64,000 nt of DNA from Selenomonas ruminantium subsp. lactilytica TAM6421 (GCF_000284095.1 NC_017068.1:992001-1056000), one strand, 5' to 3'. Numbered from the stretch's first letter, positions 1 through 8,700 are shown. Translations and numbers: made by a program. Notes: a model not told the origin generated them from the letters alone.

Positions 1-1
1 G

Positions 2-412
2 CCGTTGGGGTTGATCGGTTCGGTGCTGTTGCTGCTTTTGACCCATAATACCTTGAATCTTTACTCCATGATCGGCATTCTGGTCATGGATGGTATTGTG
101 GCCAAGAATGGTACGTTGCTGATCGACTATACCCTGACGCTGATGGACAGGGGGCATACGGCACTGGAGGCCATAGTGGAAGCAGGCTGCGTGCGCCTGA
201 AGCCTATATTCATGACCACGATCACCATGATGGTGGGCATGATGCCCATGGCCCTGGCGCTGACCGACGGCGCGGAAACCCGCGTATCCATGGCCTGGGT
301 GATCATCGGCGGTCTGTTGACCTCCACGGTGTTCACGTTATTGGTCATCCCGATCATCTTCCTGTATTTTTATCAGGGCAGGGAAGGGCGTCGGAGTGCT
401 GTGGAAAATTAA
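2..412 (+). CDS. RND efflux pump, C-terminal fragment
   Basis: The C-terminal 136 residues of an inner-membrane RND (hydrophobe/amphiphile efflux, AcrB-like) proton-driven exporter; the start lies left of the window. The motif GIVAKNGTLLIDY and the final pair of long hydrophobic segments ending in IPIIFLYFY are typical of the last transmembrane bundle of this family. Such pumps work with a periplasmic adaptor and an outer-membrane channel, so it supports a diderm cell. The substrate cannot be told from this part. The gene stops only 22 bases before the thrS promoter and no hairpin terminator is visible between them. Confidence 0.9.
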   Translation, partial: PLGLIGSVLLLLLTHNTLNLYSMIGILVMDGIVAKNGTLLIDYTLTLMDRGHTALEAIVEAGCVRLKPIFMTTITMMVGMMPMALALTDGAETRVSMAWVIIGGLLTSTVFTLLVIPIIFLYFYQGREGRRSAVEN

Positions 413-434
413 GAACATATTTGCAGAATTATCC

Positions 435-463
435 TTGACAAGAAGCGATGATAAAACTATAAT
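435..463 (+). promoter_or_regulatory. thrS promoter
   Basis: A perfect vegetative promoter: TTGACA at 435-440, 17 bases, TATAAT at 458-463. Transcription should start near 470, just before the T-box leader of thrS. Confidence 0.85.
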
Positions 464-469
464 GGACAC

Positions 470-725
470 ATCAGTCAAAGGCAATGACAAAGACATGATG
501 ACAAGAAGGCGGTTCCAAGAGAGGGATATGTTTGGTGAGAGTATCCTGAATCAGCGTTTGTTATTACCACTTTGGAGCTGCTGTCCGGAAATTTTAGTAT
601 GGACAGACGGTTACGCTATCGTTACAGGCGCTGAGTGGTCATAGGCGTACCTATGGCAATCAGGGTGGAACCACGATGTTGCAGCTTCGTCCCTATCTTA
701 GGGGCGGAGCTTTTTTGTTAGATTT
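470..725 (+). promoter_or_regulatory. T-box leader of thrS
   Basis: A tRNA-sensing leader. The conserved T-box sequence AGGGTGGAACCACG lies at 662-675 and is followed by a G+C-rich hairpin (about 682-710) running into a T tract, which is the intrinsic terminator. Upstream, GGTGAGAG (about 534-541) fits the stem I signature. ACC at 566-568, followed by A, is the likely threonine specifier codon. Known mechanism of the family: uncharged tRNA-Thr stabilises the antiterminator and lets transcription enter thrS. The specifier assignment is my inference from spacing. Confidence 0.88.
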
Positions 726-739
726 TAGGAGGGAATATC

Positions 740-2659
740 ATGCTGAAGATTACCATGAAAGACGGTTCTGTTCGCGAAGTGGAAGCGGGCACGAGCGTTC
801 TGGATTTTGTAAAACAGGTGAGCAACAGCTTAGCCAAGAAAGTGCTGGCTGCGAAGATTGATGGCGAGACGAAAGACCTCACGACGGTTCTCGATAAGGA
901 TTGTGCTGTAGAATTTTTGACTTTTGAAGAAGCAGATGGTCGCTGGGCACTGCGCCACACGGCTTCCCATATCCTCGCGCAGGCCGTGAAGCGCCTTTAT
1001 AAGGAAGACAATGTGAAGCTGGCTATCGGCCCAGCCATCGACAACGGCTTCTACTACGATATCGATATGGATCGTCAGCTGGGCGAGGCTGACCTCAAGG
1101 ATATCGAAAAGGAAATGAAGAAGATCGTCAAGGAAAACCTCAAGCTGGAACGCAAAGAGGTCAGCCGTGCCGATGCCCTCAAGATGTTCGAGGAAATGGG
1201 CGAAACTTACAAGGTGGAACTCATCAATGACCTGCCGGAAGATGCCCTGATCACGCTTTACAGCCAGGGTGAATTCACGGATCTCTGCGCCGGCCCCCAT
1301 GTGGTATCCACGGGCAAGGTCAAGGCACTGAAGCTCCAGAGTGTAGCCGGTGCTTATTGGCGCGGCAGCGAGAAGAACAAGATGCTGCAGCGTATCTATG
1401 GTACGGCTTTTGAAAAGCAGGCCGATCTGGACGAATACCTGCATATGCTGGAAGAGGCTGCCAAGCGCGATCACCGCAAGCTGGGCAAGGAACTTGACCT
1501 CTTCAGCCTCCACGAAGAAGGCCCAGGCTTCCCGTTCTTCCATCCGAACGGCATGGTTGTACGCAACGAGCTCATCAACTACTGGCGCGAAGTGCACCGC
1601 CGTTACGGCTATCAGGAAATCAAGACGCCGATGATCATGAACCGCAAGCTCTGGGAGACTTCCGGTCACTGGGATCACTACAAAGAAAACATGTACTTCA
1701 CCGAAATCGATGGTGAAGATTATGCGGTAAAACCCATGAACTGCCCGGGCGGCATGCTGGTGTATAAATCCCATCAGCACAGCTATCGTGACCTGCCCCT
1801 GCGCATGGGCGAGCTGGGTCTGGTTCATCGTCATGAGCTCTCCGGTGCCCTCCACGGTCTGTTCCGCGTCCGCAACTTCACCCAGGATGATGCCCATCTC
1901 TTCATCACGCCGGCACAGATTGAAGAGGAAATCCAGCATACGATTGACCTCTTTGATGAAGTGTACAGCACGTTTGGCCTGACTTATACGGCTGAGCTGT
2001 CCACGCGTCCGGAGGACTCCATGGGGTCTGATGAAATCTGGGAAAATGCTACGAATGCCCTGCGCAACGCTCTGGAAAACCGTGGCCTTAAATATGTCAT
2101 CAACGAAGGTGACGGTGCCTTCTACGGCCCGAAGATCGACTTCCATCTGCGCGATTCCATCGGCCGTACCTGGCAGTGCGGCACGATTCAGCTGGATATG
2201 CTGATGCCGGAGAAATTCGACCTGACTTATGTAGGTGAGGACGGCGAAAAGCATCGTCCGGTCATGCTCCATCGCGTGGTTTACGGTTCCATCGAACGCT
2301 TCATCGGCATCCTGATCGAAAACTACGCTGGTGCTTTCCCGACGTGGCTGGCGCCGGTACAGGTTCGCATCCTGCCGATTACGGACAAGCATGCTGACTA
2401 CGCCTATGAGCTCAAGAAGAAGATGTTCGACCTGGGCCTCCGGGTTGAGGTGGATGACCGCAATGAAAAGACGGGTTACAAGATCCGTGAGAGCCAGGTC
2501 AAGAAGACGCCGTACACGCTGGTTGTGGGTGATCAGGAAATGGCTGACGGCACGGCAGCCGTCCGCAAACGTGGCGTGAAGGACAGCGAGACCATGAAGG
2601 TTGACGACTTCATTAAATACGTGCAGGAAAAGATCGCCAGCAAGAGCGAAGAATTCTAA
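740..2659 (+). CDS. thrS: Threonyl-tRNA synthetase
   Basis: A 639-residue class II synthetase that charges tRNA-Thr in the cytoplasm. Domain order: TGS domain (about 1-62), editing domain with HTASH (His73, His77) and DLCAGPH, catalytic core with MNCPGG (zinc-binding Cys about 335) and HRHELSGALHGLFR, then the anticodon-binding domain from about residue 540. The length is normal for the family. The ATG at 740 follows the ribosome site TAGGAGGG. The gene stands alone behind its own T-box, so it is expected to rise when threonyl-tRNA charging falls. Confidence 0.98.
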   Translation: MLKITMKDGSVREVEAGTSVLDFVKQVSNSLAKKVLAAKIDGETKDLTTVLDKDCAVEFLTFEEADGRWALRHTASHILAQAVKRLYKEDNVKLAIGPAIDNGFYYDIDMDRQLGEADLKDIEKEMKKIVKENLKLERKEVSRADALKMFEEMGETYKVELINDLPEDALITLYSQGEFTDLCAGPHVVSTGKVKALKLQSVAGAYWRGSEKNKMLQRIYGTAFEKQADLDEYLHMLEEAAKRDHRKLGKELDLFSLHEEGPGFPFFHPNGMVVRNELINYWREVHRRYGYQEIKTPMIMNRKLWETSGHWDHYKENMYFTEIDGEDYAVKPMNCPGGMLVYKSHQHSYRDLPLRMGELGLVHRHELSGALHGLFRVRNFTQDDAHLFITPAQIEEEIQHTIDLFDEVYSTFGLTYTAELSTRPEDSMGSDEIWENATNALRNALENRGLKYVINEGDGAFYGPKIDFHLRDSIGRTWQCGTIQLDMLMPEKFDLTYVGEDGEKHRPVMLHRVVYGSIERFIGILIENYAGAFPTWLAPVQVRILPITDKHADYAYELKKKMFDLGLRVEVDDRNEKTGYKIRESQVKKTPYTLVVGDQEMADGTAAVRKRGVKDSETMKVDDFIKYVQEKIASKSEEF

Positions 2660-2670
2660 TTAAAAATAAG

Positions 2671-2760
2671 CTGCCCCTTTAGGGGGAAGTGGTGCAAAGT
2701 ACCAAAGGGGGTAACTCTGTTTGAGTCTGGAATGAACCAGCTGGGGAAAGAGTTATCTCC
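2671..2760 (+). promoter_or_regulatory. Structured leader of cbiC, possible variant cobalamin riboswitch
   Basis: The gap between thrS and cbiC holds a compact foldable element. CCCCTTT (2674-2680) can pair with AAAGGGG (2704-2710) around GGTGCAAAGTACC. AACTCT (2713-2718) can pair with AGAGTT (2749-2754) around CTGG-loop-CCAG. GGGAA, GGTGnAAA and AGTCTGGAATGAACCAGC resemble the core and the B12 box of cobalamin riboswitches, and the next gene makes cobalamin. The match is imperfect and shorter than the clear riboswitch at 7400, and the usual GCCACTG is missing. It could instead be a thrS 3' structure. Confidence 0.42.
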
Positions 2761-2810
2761 TTTTGTCATTTGTGCCCATCTAACCATTTATGTAAAATGA
2801 GGTGAACGCT

Positions 2811-3446
2811 ATGGATTTTATCAAGCAGCCAATGGAAATCGAGAACCGCAGTATGGAAATCATCGCTCCGCATCTGGAGGGACTGAACCTCACGCCGGAA
2901 CAGGTGAAGGTCTATTCCCGCCTGATCCATGCGGCCGGGGATGTGGAATATGCGCCCATCACGAGGATGTCGGCAGATGCCATCGATAAGGCTATGGAAG
3001 CTTTGAAAGGTGGCTGTGATATCTACACCGATGTGGAAATGGTGCGCACGGGCATCAACAAGCGCAAATTGGCTTCCTTCGGCGGGCAGGTTCATTGCCT
3101 GATTGCCGATGAGGAAATCGCCAAGACCGCCAAGGAACAGGGCATTACCCGCTCCATGGCCGCCATGCGCAAATTCGGTGCGCAGATGAATGGAGCCATC
3201 ATCGCCATCGGCAATGCGCCTACGGCACTCTTTGAAGTGCTGCGTCAGGTGGAGGAAGAAGGTTTGCGTCCGGCCTGCATCGTGGGCATTCCCGTGGGCT
3301 TTGTCGGTGCTGCTGATTCCAAGGCGGAGCTGGCCAAACAGACGACGGTTCCCTATATCACCGTGGAAGGCACCAAGGGCGGCAGCCCCATTGCGGCAGC
3401 TGCAGTCAACGCCATGATGTATCTGATCAATAACGACCGGGGCTAA
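2811..3446 (+). CDS. cbiC: Precorrin-8X/cobalt-precorrin-8 methylmutase
   Basis: CbiC/CobH moves the C-11 methyl group to C-12 and so forms (cobalto)hydrogenobyrinate, a late step of corrin ring synthesis. The 211 residues are of normal size. His40 in YSRLIHAAGDVEYAP matches the catalytic histidine region of CobH, and PVGFVGAADSKAEL is the conserved C-terminal motif. The ATG at 2811 is preferred over the upstream GTG (2802) because AGGTGA sits at proper distance before it. First gene of a tight cob cluster: cobU starts 3 bases after its stop. The anaerobic (cobalt-early) route is likely in this setting, hence the symbol cbiC rather than cobH. Confidence 0.95.
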   Translation: MDFIKQPMEIENRSMEIIAPHLEGLNLTPEQVKVYSRLIHAAGDVEYAPITRMSADAIDKAMEALKGGCDIYTDVEMVRTGINKRKLASFGGQVHCLIADEEIAKTAKEQGITRSMAAMRKFGAQMNGAIIAIGNAPTALFEVLRQVEEEGLRPACIVGIPVGFVGAADSKAELAKQTTVPYITVEGTKGGSPIAAAAVNAMMYLINNDRG

Positions 3447-3449
3447 GCT

Positions 3450-4040
3450 ATGGCAGGAAAAATCATTCTGGTTACCGGCGGAGCCCGTTCGGGAAAATCC
3501 GCCTTTGCCGAAAGATTGGCGGCAGAGTCTGGCGCAGCTGTAGGCTATATTGCCACGGCCCAGATCTATGATGAGGAGATGCGCTACCGGGTAAAACTCC
3601 ATCAGCAGCGGCGGCCGGAAAACTGGCAGACCTTTGAGGCCCCCTTTGCAGCAGAGCAGGCTATCGTTGAAGCTGCTGTCAGCTGCAAGGTTCTCCTGTT
3701 TGACTGCATCACGCTGTATCTGAGCAATATGCTCTGTGCTATTCCCGCTGAGGAATTGACCGAAGAGGGGGCTTATGGGGAGATGAATGTACGGATTGAC
3801 CGTCTGCTGCAGGCGGCGCAGAAGGCAGCGCTTCATGATGTCACCACGATCTTTGTGACCAACGAGGTGGGCGCAGGCATCGTGCCGGAAAACAGGCTGG
3901 CCAGATTCTACCGTGATGTCAGCGGGCTGGCCAATCAGAAGATCGCAGCGGCAGCGGAAGATGTATACGCCGTGCTGGCGGGGATTCCCGTCAATCTCAA
4001 AAAAATCAATGCCTTGCTGGCGCAGGAAGGGGATCGATAA
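3450..4040 (+). CDS. cobU: Adenosylcobinamide kinase / guanylyltransferase
   Basis: A 196-residue bifunctional enzyme that phosphorylates adenosylcobinamide and then attaches GMP, which activates it for the lower-ligand step. The P-loop GGARSGKS is at residues 10-17, followed by HQQRRPENWQTFEAP, a strong CobU signature (the RRP..W segment near the guanylylation site), and later TNEVGAGIVP. It is also needed for salvage of imported cobinamide, which fits the uptake operon downstream. It lies 3 bases after cbiC and its stop is followed at once by the start of cbiP, so translation is probably coupled. Confidence 0.95.
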   Translation: MAGKIILVTGGARSGKSAFAERLAAESGAAVGYIATAQIYDEEMRYRVKLHQQRRPENWQTFEAPFAAEQAIVEAAVSCKVLLFDCITLYLSNMLCAIPAEELTEEGAYGEMNVRIDRLLQAAQKAALHDVTTIFVTNEVGAGIVPENRLARFYRDVSGLANQKIAAAAEDVYAVLAGIPVNLKKINALLAQEGDR

Positions 4041-4041
4041 T

Positions 4042-5583
4042 ATGGCAAATTCCATTATGCTGATGGGCACCAGCTCCCATGTGGGCAAAAGCATCATCAC
4101 CACAGCTTTGTGCCGGATTTTTCATCAGGAGGGGCGCAAGGTAGTGCCCTTCAAGGCCCAGAATATGGCGCTGAATTCCTATGTGACCAAAGACGGCAAG
4201 GAAATGGGCCGGGCCCAGGTGGCTCAGGCAGAAGCTGCTGGCTTGGAACCTATGGTGGATATGAATCCGGTGCTGCTGAAGCCCACAGGCAACAGCTGTT
4301 CCCAGGTCATCATCAACGGCAAGGCCGTGGGCAATATGAGTGCCCGGGAATATCATAAGGGCTATTCTTTGAAGGCCTTTGGTGCAGTTACCGATGCTTT
4401 GGCACGTTTGCAGCAGGAGTTTGACACCCTCGTTATCGAAGGTGCCGGCAGTCCCGCTGAAGTCAATCTCAAGGCCAATGATATCGTCAATATGCGGGTG
4501 GCCAAGCACCTCAATGCACCGGTTCTATTGATTGCCGATATTGACCGTGGAGGCGCTTTGGCTTCCCTTGTAGGCACTTTGGAACTGTTGGACGAAGATG
4601 AACGGGCTTTGGTCAAGGGGCTGATCATCAACAAGTTCCGTGGCGATGTGACGCTTTTGACACCAGCCGTTGACTTTTTGGAAGAAAAGACTGGCAAGCC
4701 TGTGCTGGGAATCGTGCCGCATATTGAGGATATGGGCATCGATGATGAGGATTCCGTATCCCTTGATGATAAGGCGGTAGAACAGGATGAGCCCCAGGCT
4801 GACCTGCATATTGCCGTGATCCAGACGCCGAAGATCTCCAATTTCACGGATTTTGACAGTCTGGCAGCGGAGCCGGATGTGTCCCTGTACTATGTGAAGC
4901 GGGCGGAAGAGCTGGGACATCCTGATCTGATTCTTCTGCCTGGCTCCAAGAATACCACGGAGGATCTGCTCCATCTGCGGGAATGCGGCTTGGAGGCGGC
5001 TATCCGTGAACAGGTGGCTGATGGCACGCCCCTTTGGGGTATCTGTGGCGGCTATCAGATGCTGGGGCGGAAGATTGCCGATCCCTTGCATACGGAATCG
5101 GCCAATGACGAGGTACAGGGCATGGGCTATCTGCCCATGGAGACCACCTTTGCGGCGGAAAAATTGACCAGTCAGGTACAGGCTGACTGTGTGCAGCTGG
5201 ATTTCCTAGGCCGGGATATCGCAGTCAAAGGGCTTTATGGCTATGAGATCCATACAGGCGAAACGAGATTTGACGGTCAGCCTTCACATCCCTTTACGAT
5301 AATTGACCGGTCAAATGAAAGCGTCAATATCGCCGAAGGTTTGACCTGTCAGATTGACGGTCAGGGGCAGGTGGTTGGCACCTATATCCATGGCATATTT
5401 GATCAGGACGATTTTCGGCGGGAAGTCCTCAATGCCCTGCGGGCACGCAAGGGTCTGGCAGCATTGCCTGTCCAGCGCAGCGTGCGGCAGGAAAAGGAGC
5501 GGGCCTATAACCGGCTGGCCAGCGTAGTGCGCACGAGCCTCGATATGGAGAAATTGGCCGAGATCATGGGTGAGCGCCTATGA
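4042..5583 (+). CDS. cbiP: Cobyric acid synthase (glutamine-hydrolysing)
   Basis: A 513-residue enzyme (CbiP/CobQ) that amidates four side chains of adenosyl-cobyrinate diamide. The N-terminal dethiobiotin-synthase-like ATPase part starts with GTSSHVGKS (P-loop). The C-terminal class I glutaminase part has LLPGSKNTTEDL, the nucleophile Cys335 in LWGICGGYQMLG, and a His near 450 in TYIHGIF. The start at 4042 fits the family N-terminus; a longer reading frame beginning inside cobU was rejected. Its stop overlaps the cbiB start (ATGA). Oddity: between about 5164 and 5364 the gene carries several copies of the short palindrome TTGACCGGTCAA and close variants (see repeats). Confidence 0.96.
   Translation: MANSIMLMGTSSHVGKSIITTALCRIFHQEGRKVVPFKAQNMALNSYVTKDGKEMGRAQVAQAEAAGLEPMVDMNPVLLKPTGNSCSQVIINGKAVGNMSAREYHKGYSLKAFGAVTDALARLQQEFDTLVIEGAGSPAEVNLKANDIVNMRVAKHLNAPVLLIADIDRGGALASLVGTLELLDEDERALVKGLIINKFRGDVTLLTPAVDFLEEKTGKPVLGIVPHIEDMGIDDEDSVSLDDKAVEQDEPQADLHIAVIQTPKISNFTDFDSLAAEPDVSLYYVKRAEELGHPDLILLPGSKNTTEDLLHLRECGLEAAIREQVADGTPLWGICGGYQMLGRKIADPLHTESANDEVQGMGYLPMETTFAAEKLTSQVQADCVQLDFLGRDIAVKGLYGYEIHTGETRFDGQPSHPFTIIDRSNESVNIAEGLTCQIDGQGQVVGTYIHGIFDQDDFRREVLNALRARKGLAALPVQRSVRQEKERAYNRLASVVRTSLDMEKLAEIMGERL
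5164..5364. repeat. Cluster of TTGACCGGTCAA-like palindromes inside cbiP
   Basis: TTGACCAGTCAG (5164-5175), TTGACGGTCAG (5270-5280), TTGACCGGTCAA (5303-5314, exact palindrome), TTGACCTGTCAG (5341-5352) and TTGACGGTCAG (5354-5364). The reading frame stays open through all of them. The same exact 12-mer recurs in trmH and cydC. Confidence 0.6.
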
Positions 5584-6521
5584 TGACAGGAATCCTGGCG
5601 TTTTTGGTGGATTGCATTATCGGCGATCCCAGAAGCGGATGGCATCCGGTGGTGCTGATGGGCAAGCTGATTTCCCTGCTGGAGCGGCTGTTCTATCATC
5701 CAACCGATAAGGATACGCGGAAATTTGCCTGGGGGGCGGTGCTGGTACTCGTGGTGCTTTGGCTGGTTTATGCTGTGGCCGAGGGCATTATGCTGCTGTC
5801 GTATCGGATTCCCTGGAGCTGGGGCAGCACGGCGGTGGGAGCCGTCATGCTTTCCTTTGCCATATCCCCTAAAAGCCTGGCTAAGGCCGGCAAGGAACTT
5901 TACGGTTTGCTGCTGGCTGGCGATATGAAGGAAGCCCGCCGCAAGGTGGGCTGGATTGTGGGGCGGGACACGGACAAGCTGGACGAGCCGGAAATCGCCC
6001 GGGCCACCGTGGAAACCATTGCGGAAAATACCACCGATGGTATCATCGCGCCCTTGTTCTTCTTCGTGCTGGGGGGTGTGCCTTTGGCCATGGCCTATCG
6101 GGCGGCCAATACCATGGACTCCATGATTGGCTATAAGAATGACAAGTATCTTTATTTCGGACGGGCGGCGGCCCGGCTGGATGATGTGCTGAATTATATC
6201 CCCGCCCGCATTACAGGCGTGCTTTTTATCTTTGCGGCCTGGATTCTGGGCTACGACTATAAATTTGCCTACCGCATGATGCTGCGGGATGCGAAGAAAC
6301 ATCCAAGCCCCAATGGCGGCTATGCCGAAGCTACAGTGGCCGGCGCTCTGCATGTCCGTCTGGGCGGCTATAATTCCTACTTTGGGCAGCCGCATTTCCG
6401 TGCCTATATGGGCGAACCGCTGGAAACATTGGGCATCAAGCATATCATGGGCGCCATCCGGCTGATGTATACTGCAACTGTGATGTTTATCATTATCTGC
6501 TACGCCATGTTTGGGTTATGA
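5580..6521 (+). CDS. cbiB: Adenosylcobinamide-phosphate synthase
   Basis: A 313-residue integral membrane protein (CbiB/CobD) that joins an aminopropanol phosphate unit to adenosylcobyrate. It opens with the family motif FLVDCIIGDPRSGWHPV and continues with several hydrophobic segments. Conserved cues are ENTTDGIIAPLFF and HPSPNGGYAEATVAGAL. It overlaps cbiP by four bases (ATGA) and two ATG codons follow each other at 5580 and 5583, so the exact start is uncertain by one residue. Acts in the cytoplasmic membrane together with CobS. Confidence 0.95.
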   Translation: MMTGILAFLVDCIIGDPRSGWHPVVLMGKLISLLERLFYHPTDKDTRKFAWGAVLVLVVLWLVYAVAEGIMLLSYRIPWSWGSTAVGAVMLSFAISPKSLAKAGKELYGLLLAGDMKEARRKVGWIVGRDTDKLDEPEIARATVETIAENTTDGIIAPLFFFVLGGVPLAMAYRAANTMDSMIGYKNDKYLYFGRAAARLDDVLNYIPARITGVLFIFAAWILGYDYKFAYRMMLRDAKKHPSPNGGYAEATVAGALHVRLGGYNSYFGQPHFRAYMGEPLETLGIKHIMGAIRLMYTATVMFIIICYAMFGL

Positions 6522-6565
6522 TATTAGGAAAGCAGTGATAAAAATCACAAGGGAGGATGATGTTC

Positions 6566-7333
6566 ATGAGATCATTTATTACCGCCCTGCAGTTTCTGAC
6601 ACGGATTCATGTGAAGGAGCAGCAGGATTTGACGGTTGAGGACTTTGGCCGCAGTACGAAATTCTTTCCCTTGGTGGGGCTTATCTTAGGCATTATCTAT
6701 ATGCTGGCCTCCTGGTGCCTGATTGCGGTCTTTGGCTGGGCAAATTTTGTTACCACGTTGCTGGTAATCCTGCCCATCCTGTTGACGGGCGGCTTGATGC
6801 TGGACGGTTTTATGGACACTGTGGATGGTGTCTTTTCGGGCCGGGAGCGGGAAAGAGTCTTGGAAATCATGAAGGACAGCCGGGTGGGGTCCTTCGGCGT
6901 GATTGCGTTGGCCTGCCTGCTGCTGGTCAACTGGTCAGCCATGCGGGATGTAAAGCTGGTACTGATTATGACAGCGCTTTTTGTTATGCCCATTATCGGC
7001 CGCATGGCCATGGTCATGGCGATAGCCTTCTTCCCCTATGCCCGTAAGGAGGGCATGGGCAAGGTTTTTGCAGAGATGGCGGATAGGGAAACCGTGGTGC
7101 TGGCGGCAACTGTCACGTTAGTCTTCGTTGTCCCTTGGGGACAGGCGGCCATTGCGGCGTTGGTCATTGGTCTGGCCTTTGCCTGGCTGGTGGCTACATG
7201 GCTCAGTCATAAACTCGGCGGCTTGACCGGTGATACCTACGGTGCCATCGAAACCTTGACGGAAACCGTAGTGCTATTGGTATTCTGGGTGACCTCCTGG
7301 ATTCCCGGCGGCCTGCATATTTTGTGGCGTTGA
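6566..7333 (+). CDS. cobS: Adenosylcobinamide-GDP ribazoletransferase (cobalamin synthase)
   Basis: A 255-residue membrane enzyme that joins adenosylcobinamide-GDP (the CobU product) with alpha-ribazole to give adenosylcobalamin or its phosphate. It starts MRSFITALQFLTRI, a classic CobS N-terminus. The metal-binding motif LDGFMDTVDGVFSGR and KDSRVGSFGV are present, and GGLTGDTYGAIETLTE near the end is diagnostic. The ATG at 6566 is preferred over 6557 because GGGAGG at 6551-6556 then has normal spacing. It ends the biosynthetic cluster; a new promoter follows at once. No CobT or CobC is encoded beside it. Confidence 0.95.
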   Translation: MRSFITALQFLTRIHVKEQQDLTVEDFGRSTKFFPLVGLILGIIYMLASWCLIAVFGWANFVTTLLVILPILLTGGLMLDGFMDTVDGVFSGRERERVLEIMKDSRVGSFGVIALACLLLVNWSAMRDVKLVLIMTALFVMPIIGRMAMVMAIAFFPYARKEGMGKVFAEMADRETVVLAATVTLVFVVPWGQAAIAALVIGLAFAWLVATWLSHKLGGLTGDTYGAIETLTETVVLLVFWVTSWIPGGLHILWR

Positions 7334-7338
7334 TTGTA

Positions 7339-7367
7339 TTGACAATAAATAATCATAATGGTATGAT
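7339..7367 (+). promoter_or_regulatory. Promoter of the corrinoid uptake operon
   Basis: TTGACA at 7339-7344, 17 bases, TATGAT at 7362-7367. It precedes the cobalamin riboswitch. ATCATA and TATGAT form a small inverted repeat across the -10 region. Confidence 0.8.
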
Positions 7368-7399
7368 GAAAAACATATTTTGATAATTGAATTATTGGG

Positions 7400-7551
7400 A
7401 TCAGGTGTCGCAAGACTCAATAGAAAAGCCGGTTGAAGGCCGGCGCGGTCACGCCACTGTAGCGGGGAGCGAATCTGCACAAGGCAAGTCACTGGGGAAA
7501 CCTGGGAAGGCGCAGAGGAGCAATGATCCGGAGCCAGGAGAACTGCCTGAT
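7400..7551 (+). promoter_or_regulatory. Cobalamin riboswitch
   Basis: A clear cobalamin aptamer. The closing stem pairs ATCAGG (7400-7405) with CCTGAT (7546-7551). The core GCCACTGT (7454-7461) is present, and a B12 box GAGCCAGGAGAACTGCC lies just before the 3' closing stem. It is followed by a terminator at 7638-7669, so the expected control is premature termination when cobalamin is plentiful. Downstream genes import corrinoids. Confidence 0.95.
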
Positions 7552-7637
7552 TGACAATCACCGTTATTACCTGCGAGGGATGGGGAGGGGATTTGCCGTT
7601 TTTCTGTGCTGTTGAGTAGTATTAGTGTACAGTTTTC

Positions 7638-7669
7638 AGCTGTCCTCATGTTTGAGGACAGCTTTTTTT
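7638..7669 (+). terminator. Riboswitch-controlled intrinsic terminator
   Basis: An 11-bp perfect stem, AGCTGTCCTCA (7638-7648) with TGAGGACAGCT (7652-7662), followed by a run of T. It sits between the aptamer and the first uptake gene, so it is the likely expression platform. Confidence 0.88.
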
Positions 7670-7691
7670 ATTGGTTGCGGAGGGATAGATA

Positions 7692-8687
7692 TTGCAAAGA
7701 AGAATTAGAGGTTGGCAGTTGGCTATAATCGGTCTGTTGCTGCTCATCTGCTTGACCGGATGTAAGAATGAAGCACAGGATACAAAAGAGCAAACCGCCT
7801 ATACCGTGACCGATGCACAGGGAACCCAGGTTAATATGCCGGTCAAGCCTAAGCGTATCCTGACCATGTCCATGAGCACGGACGAGGTCATGTTGGGACT
7901 GGTGGAACCGGAGCGAATGGCGGCAGTCAATGCCATGCTGGATGATCCGGCCAGTTCCAATGTGGTGGAGCTGGGCAAGAAGGTGGAAACAAAAATCCGC
8001 TATCCGTCCGTGGAGGAGATTGCCGCTTTGCAGCCGGATCTGGTGATCATTCCCGATTGGGGTGACTTGTCCAGGGTGGCAGCTTTGCGGGATCTGGGAA
8101 TCCCCGTAGTTGTGTGCAAGGGACCGCGCAGTTTGCAGGAGGTTAAGGAAACCATCAAATTGCTGGCACAGGCGGCAGGCGAACCGCAGCGGGGCGAGGT
8201 GCTGCTGCAGAAGATGGATGAGAAACTGGCAGAAATCACCGCCAAGGTACAGGAAATCCCGCAAAGCGAGCGGCGCAGCGTGGTGCTGATTTCCCTGATG
8301 AAGGGCTATGGCGGTGCTGGCTGCTGCTTCGATGAAGCCTGTCAGCTGGCCGGTGTGATCAATGGCCGGGCTGCTGCCGGCATCAAGAACGGCGAGGAAA
8401 TGAGCAAGGAAAAGCTTGTGGAGATCAATCCCGATATCTTGTTCCTGCCCACCTATAACAATCATGGAAAATTTGATATTGACCGCTTCCGGAATGAATA
8501 TATGAATGACCAATCATTGCAGAATATGAAGGCCATTCAGCAGGGCAATCTGCTGGAACCGGATGAGGGTTATATATATAACTGTTCGCAGGATTTTGTC
8601 TTTGCGGTACAGGAAATCGCTTATCGCGTTTATGGCGATAAGTTCAAGCTGGAACCGCAGCAGCACCTGACGGCAGTAGAGAATTAA
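7692..8687 (+). CDS. btuF: Corrinoid ABC transporter, substrate-binding lipoprotein
   Basis: A 331-residue periplasmic-binding protein of the BtuF/FhuD type. The signal peptide ends in the lipobox LTGC (Cys near residue 24), so it is a lipoprotein. The body has the expected VNMPVKPKRILTMS start, then EEIAALQPDLVIIPDWG, and a C-terminal half with DILFLPTYN. The start is TTG at 7692 after GCGGAGGG. Cobalamin or cobinamide as ligand is inferred from the riboswitch and neighbours, since haem and siderophore binders look alike. It likely hands corrinoid from the outer-membrane receptor to the permease encoded at 11378. Confidence 0.9.
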   Translation: MQRRIRGWQLAIIGLLLLICLTGCKNEAQDTKEQTAYTVTDAQGTQVNMPVKPKRILTMSMSTDEVMLGLVEPERMAAVNAMLDDPASSNVVELGKKVETKIRYPSVEEIAALQPDLVIIPDWGDLSRVAALRDLGIPVVVCKGPRSLQEVKETIKLLAQAAGEPQRGEVLLQKMDEKLAEITAKVQEIPQSERRSVVLISLMKGYGGAGCCFDEACQLAGVINGRAAAGIKNGEEMSKEKLVEINPDILFLPTYNNHGKFDIDRFRNEYMNDQSLQNMKAIQQGNLLEPDEGYIYNCSQDFVFAVQEIAYRVYGDKFKLEPQQHLTAVEN

Positions 8688-8700
8688 GGGGGAATTTTTT

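Noticed and set aside
396-861. Short frames upstream of thrS
   Set aside because: They fall in the T-box leader and the start of thrS and lack ribosome sites.
830-2392. 520-codon open frame on the - strand across thrS
   Set aside because: It is a shadow of strong codon bias in thrS. The + strand frame has full ThrRS domains and the - strand translation shows no family pattern. The same holds for long - strand frames across rel (32636-34081), aspS (37599-39335) and purL (47945-50143, 50288-51664).
3913-4041. Longer N-terminus for cbiP
   Set aside because: The extension overlaps cobU and does not resemble CbiP; the family N-terminus begins at 4042.
7334-7691. Coding frames on the - strand between cobS and btuF
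   Set aside because: The region is fully explained by promoter, cobalamin riboswitch and terminator.
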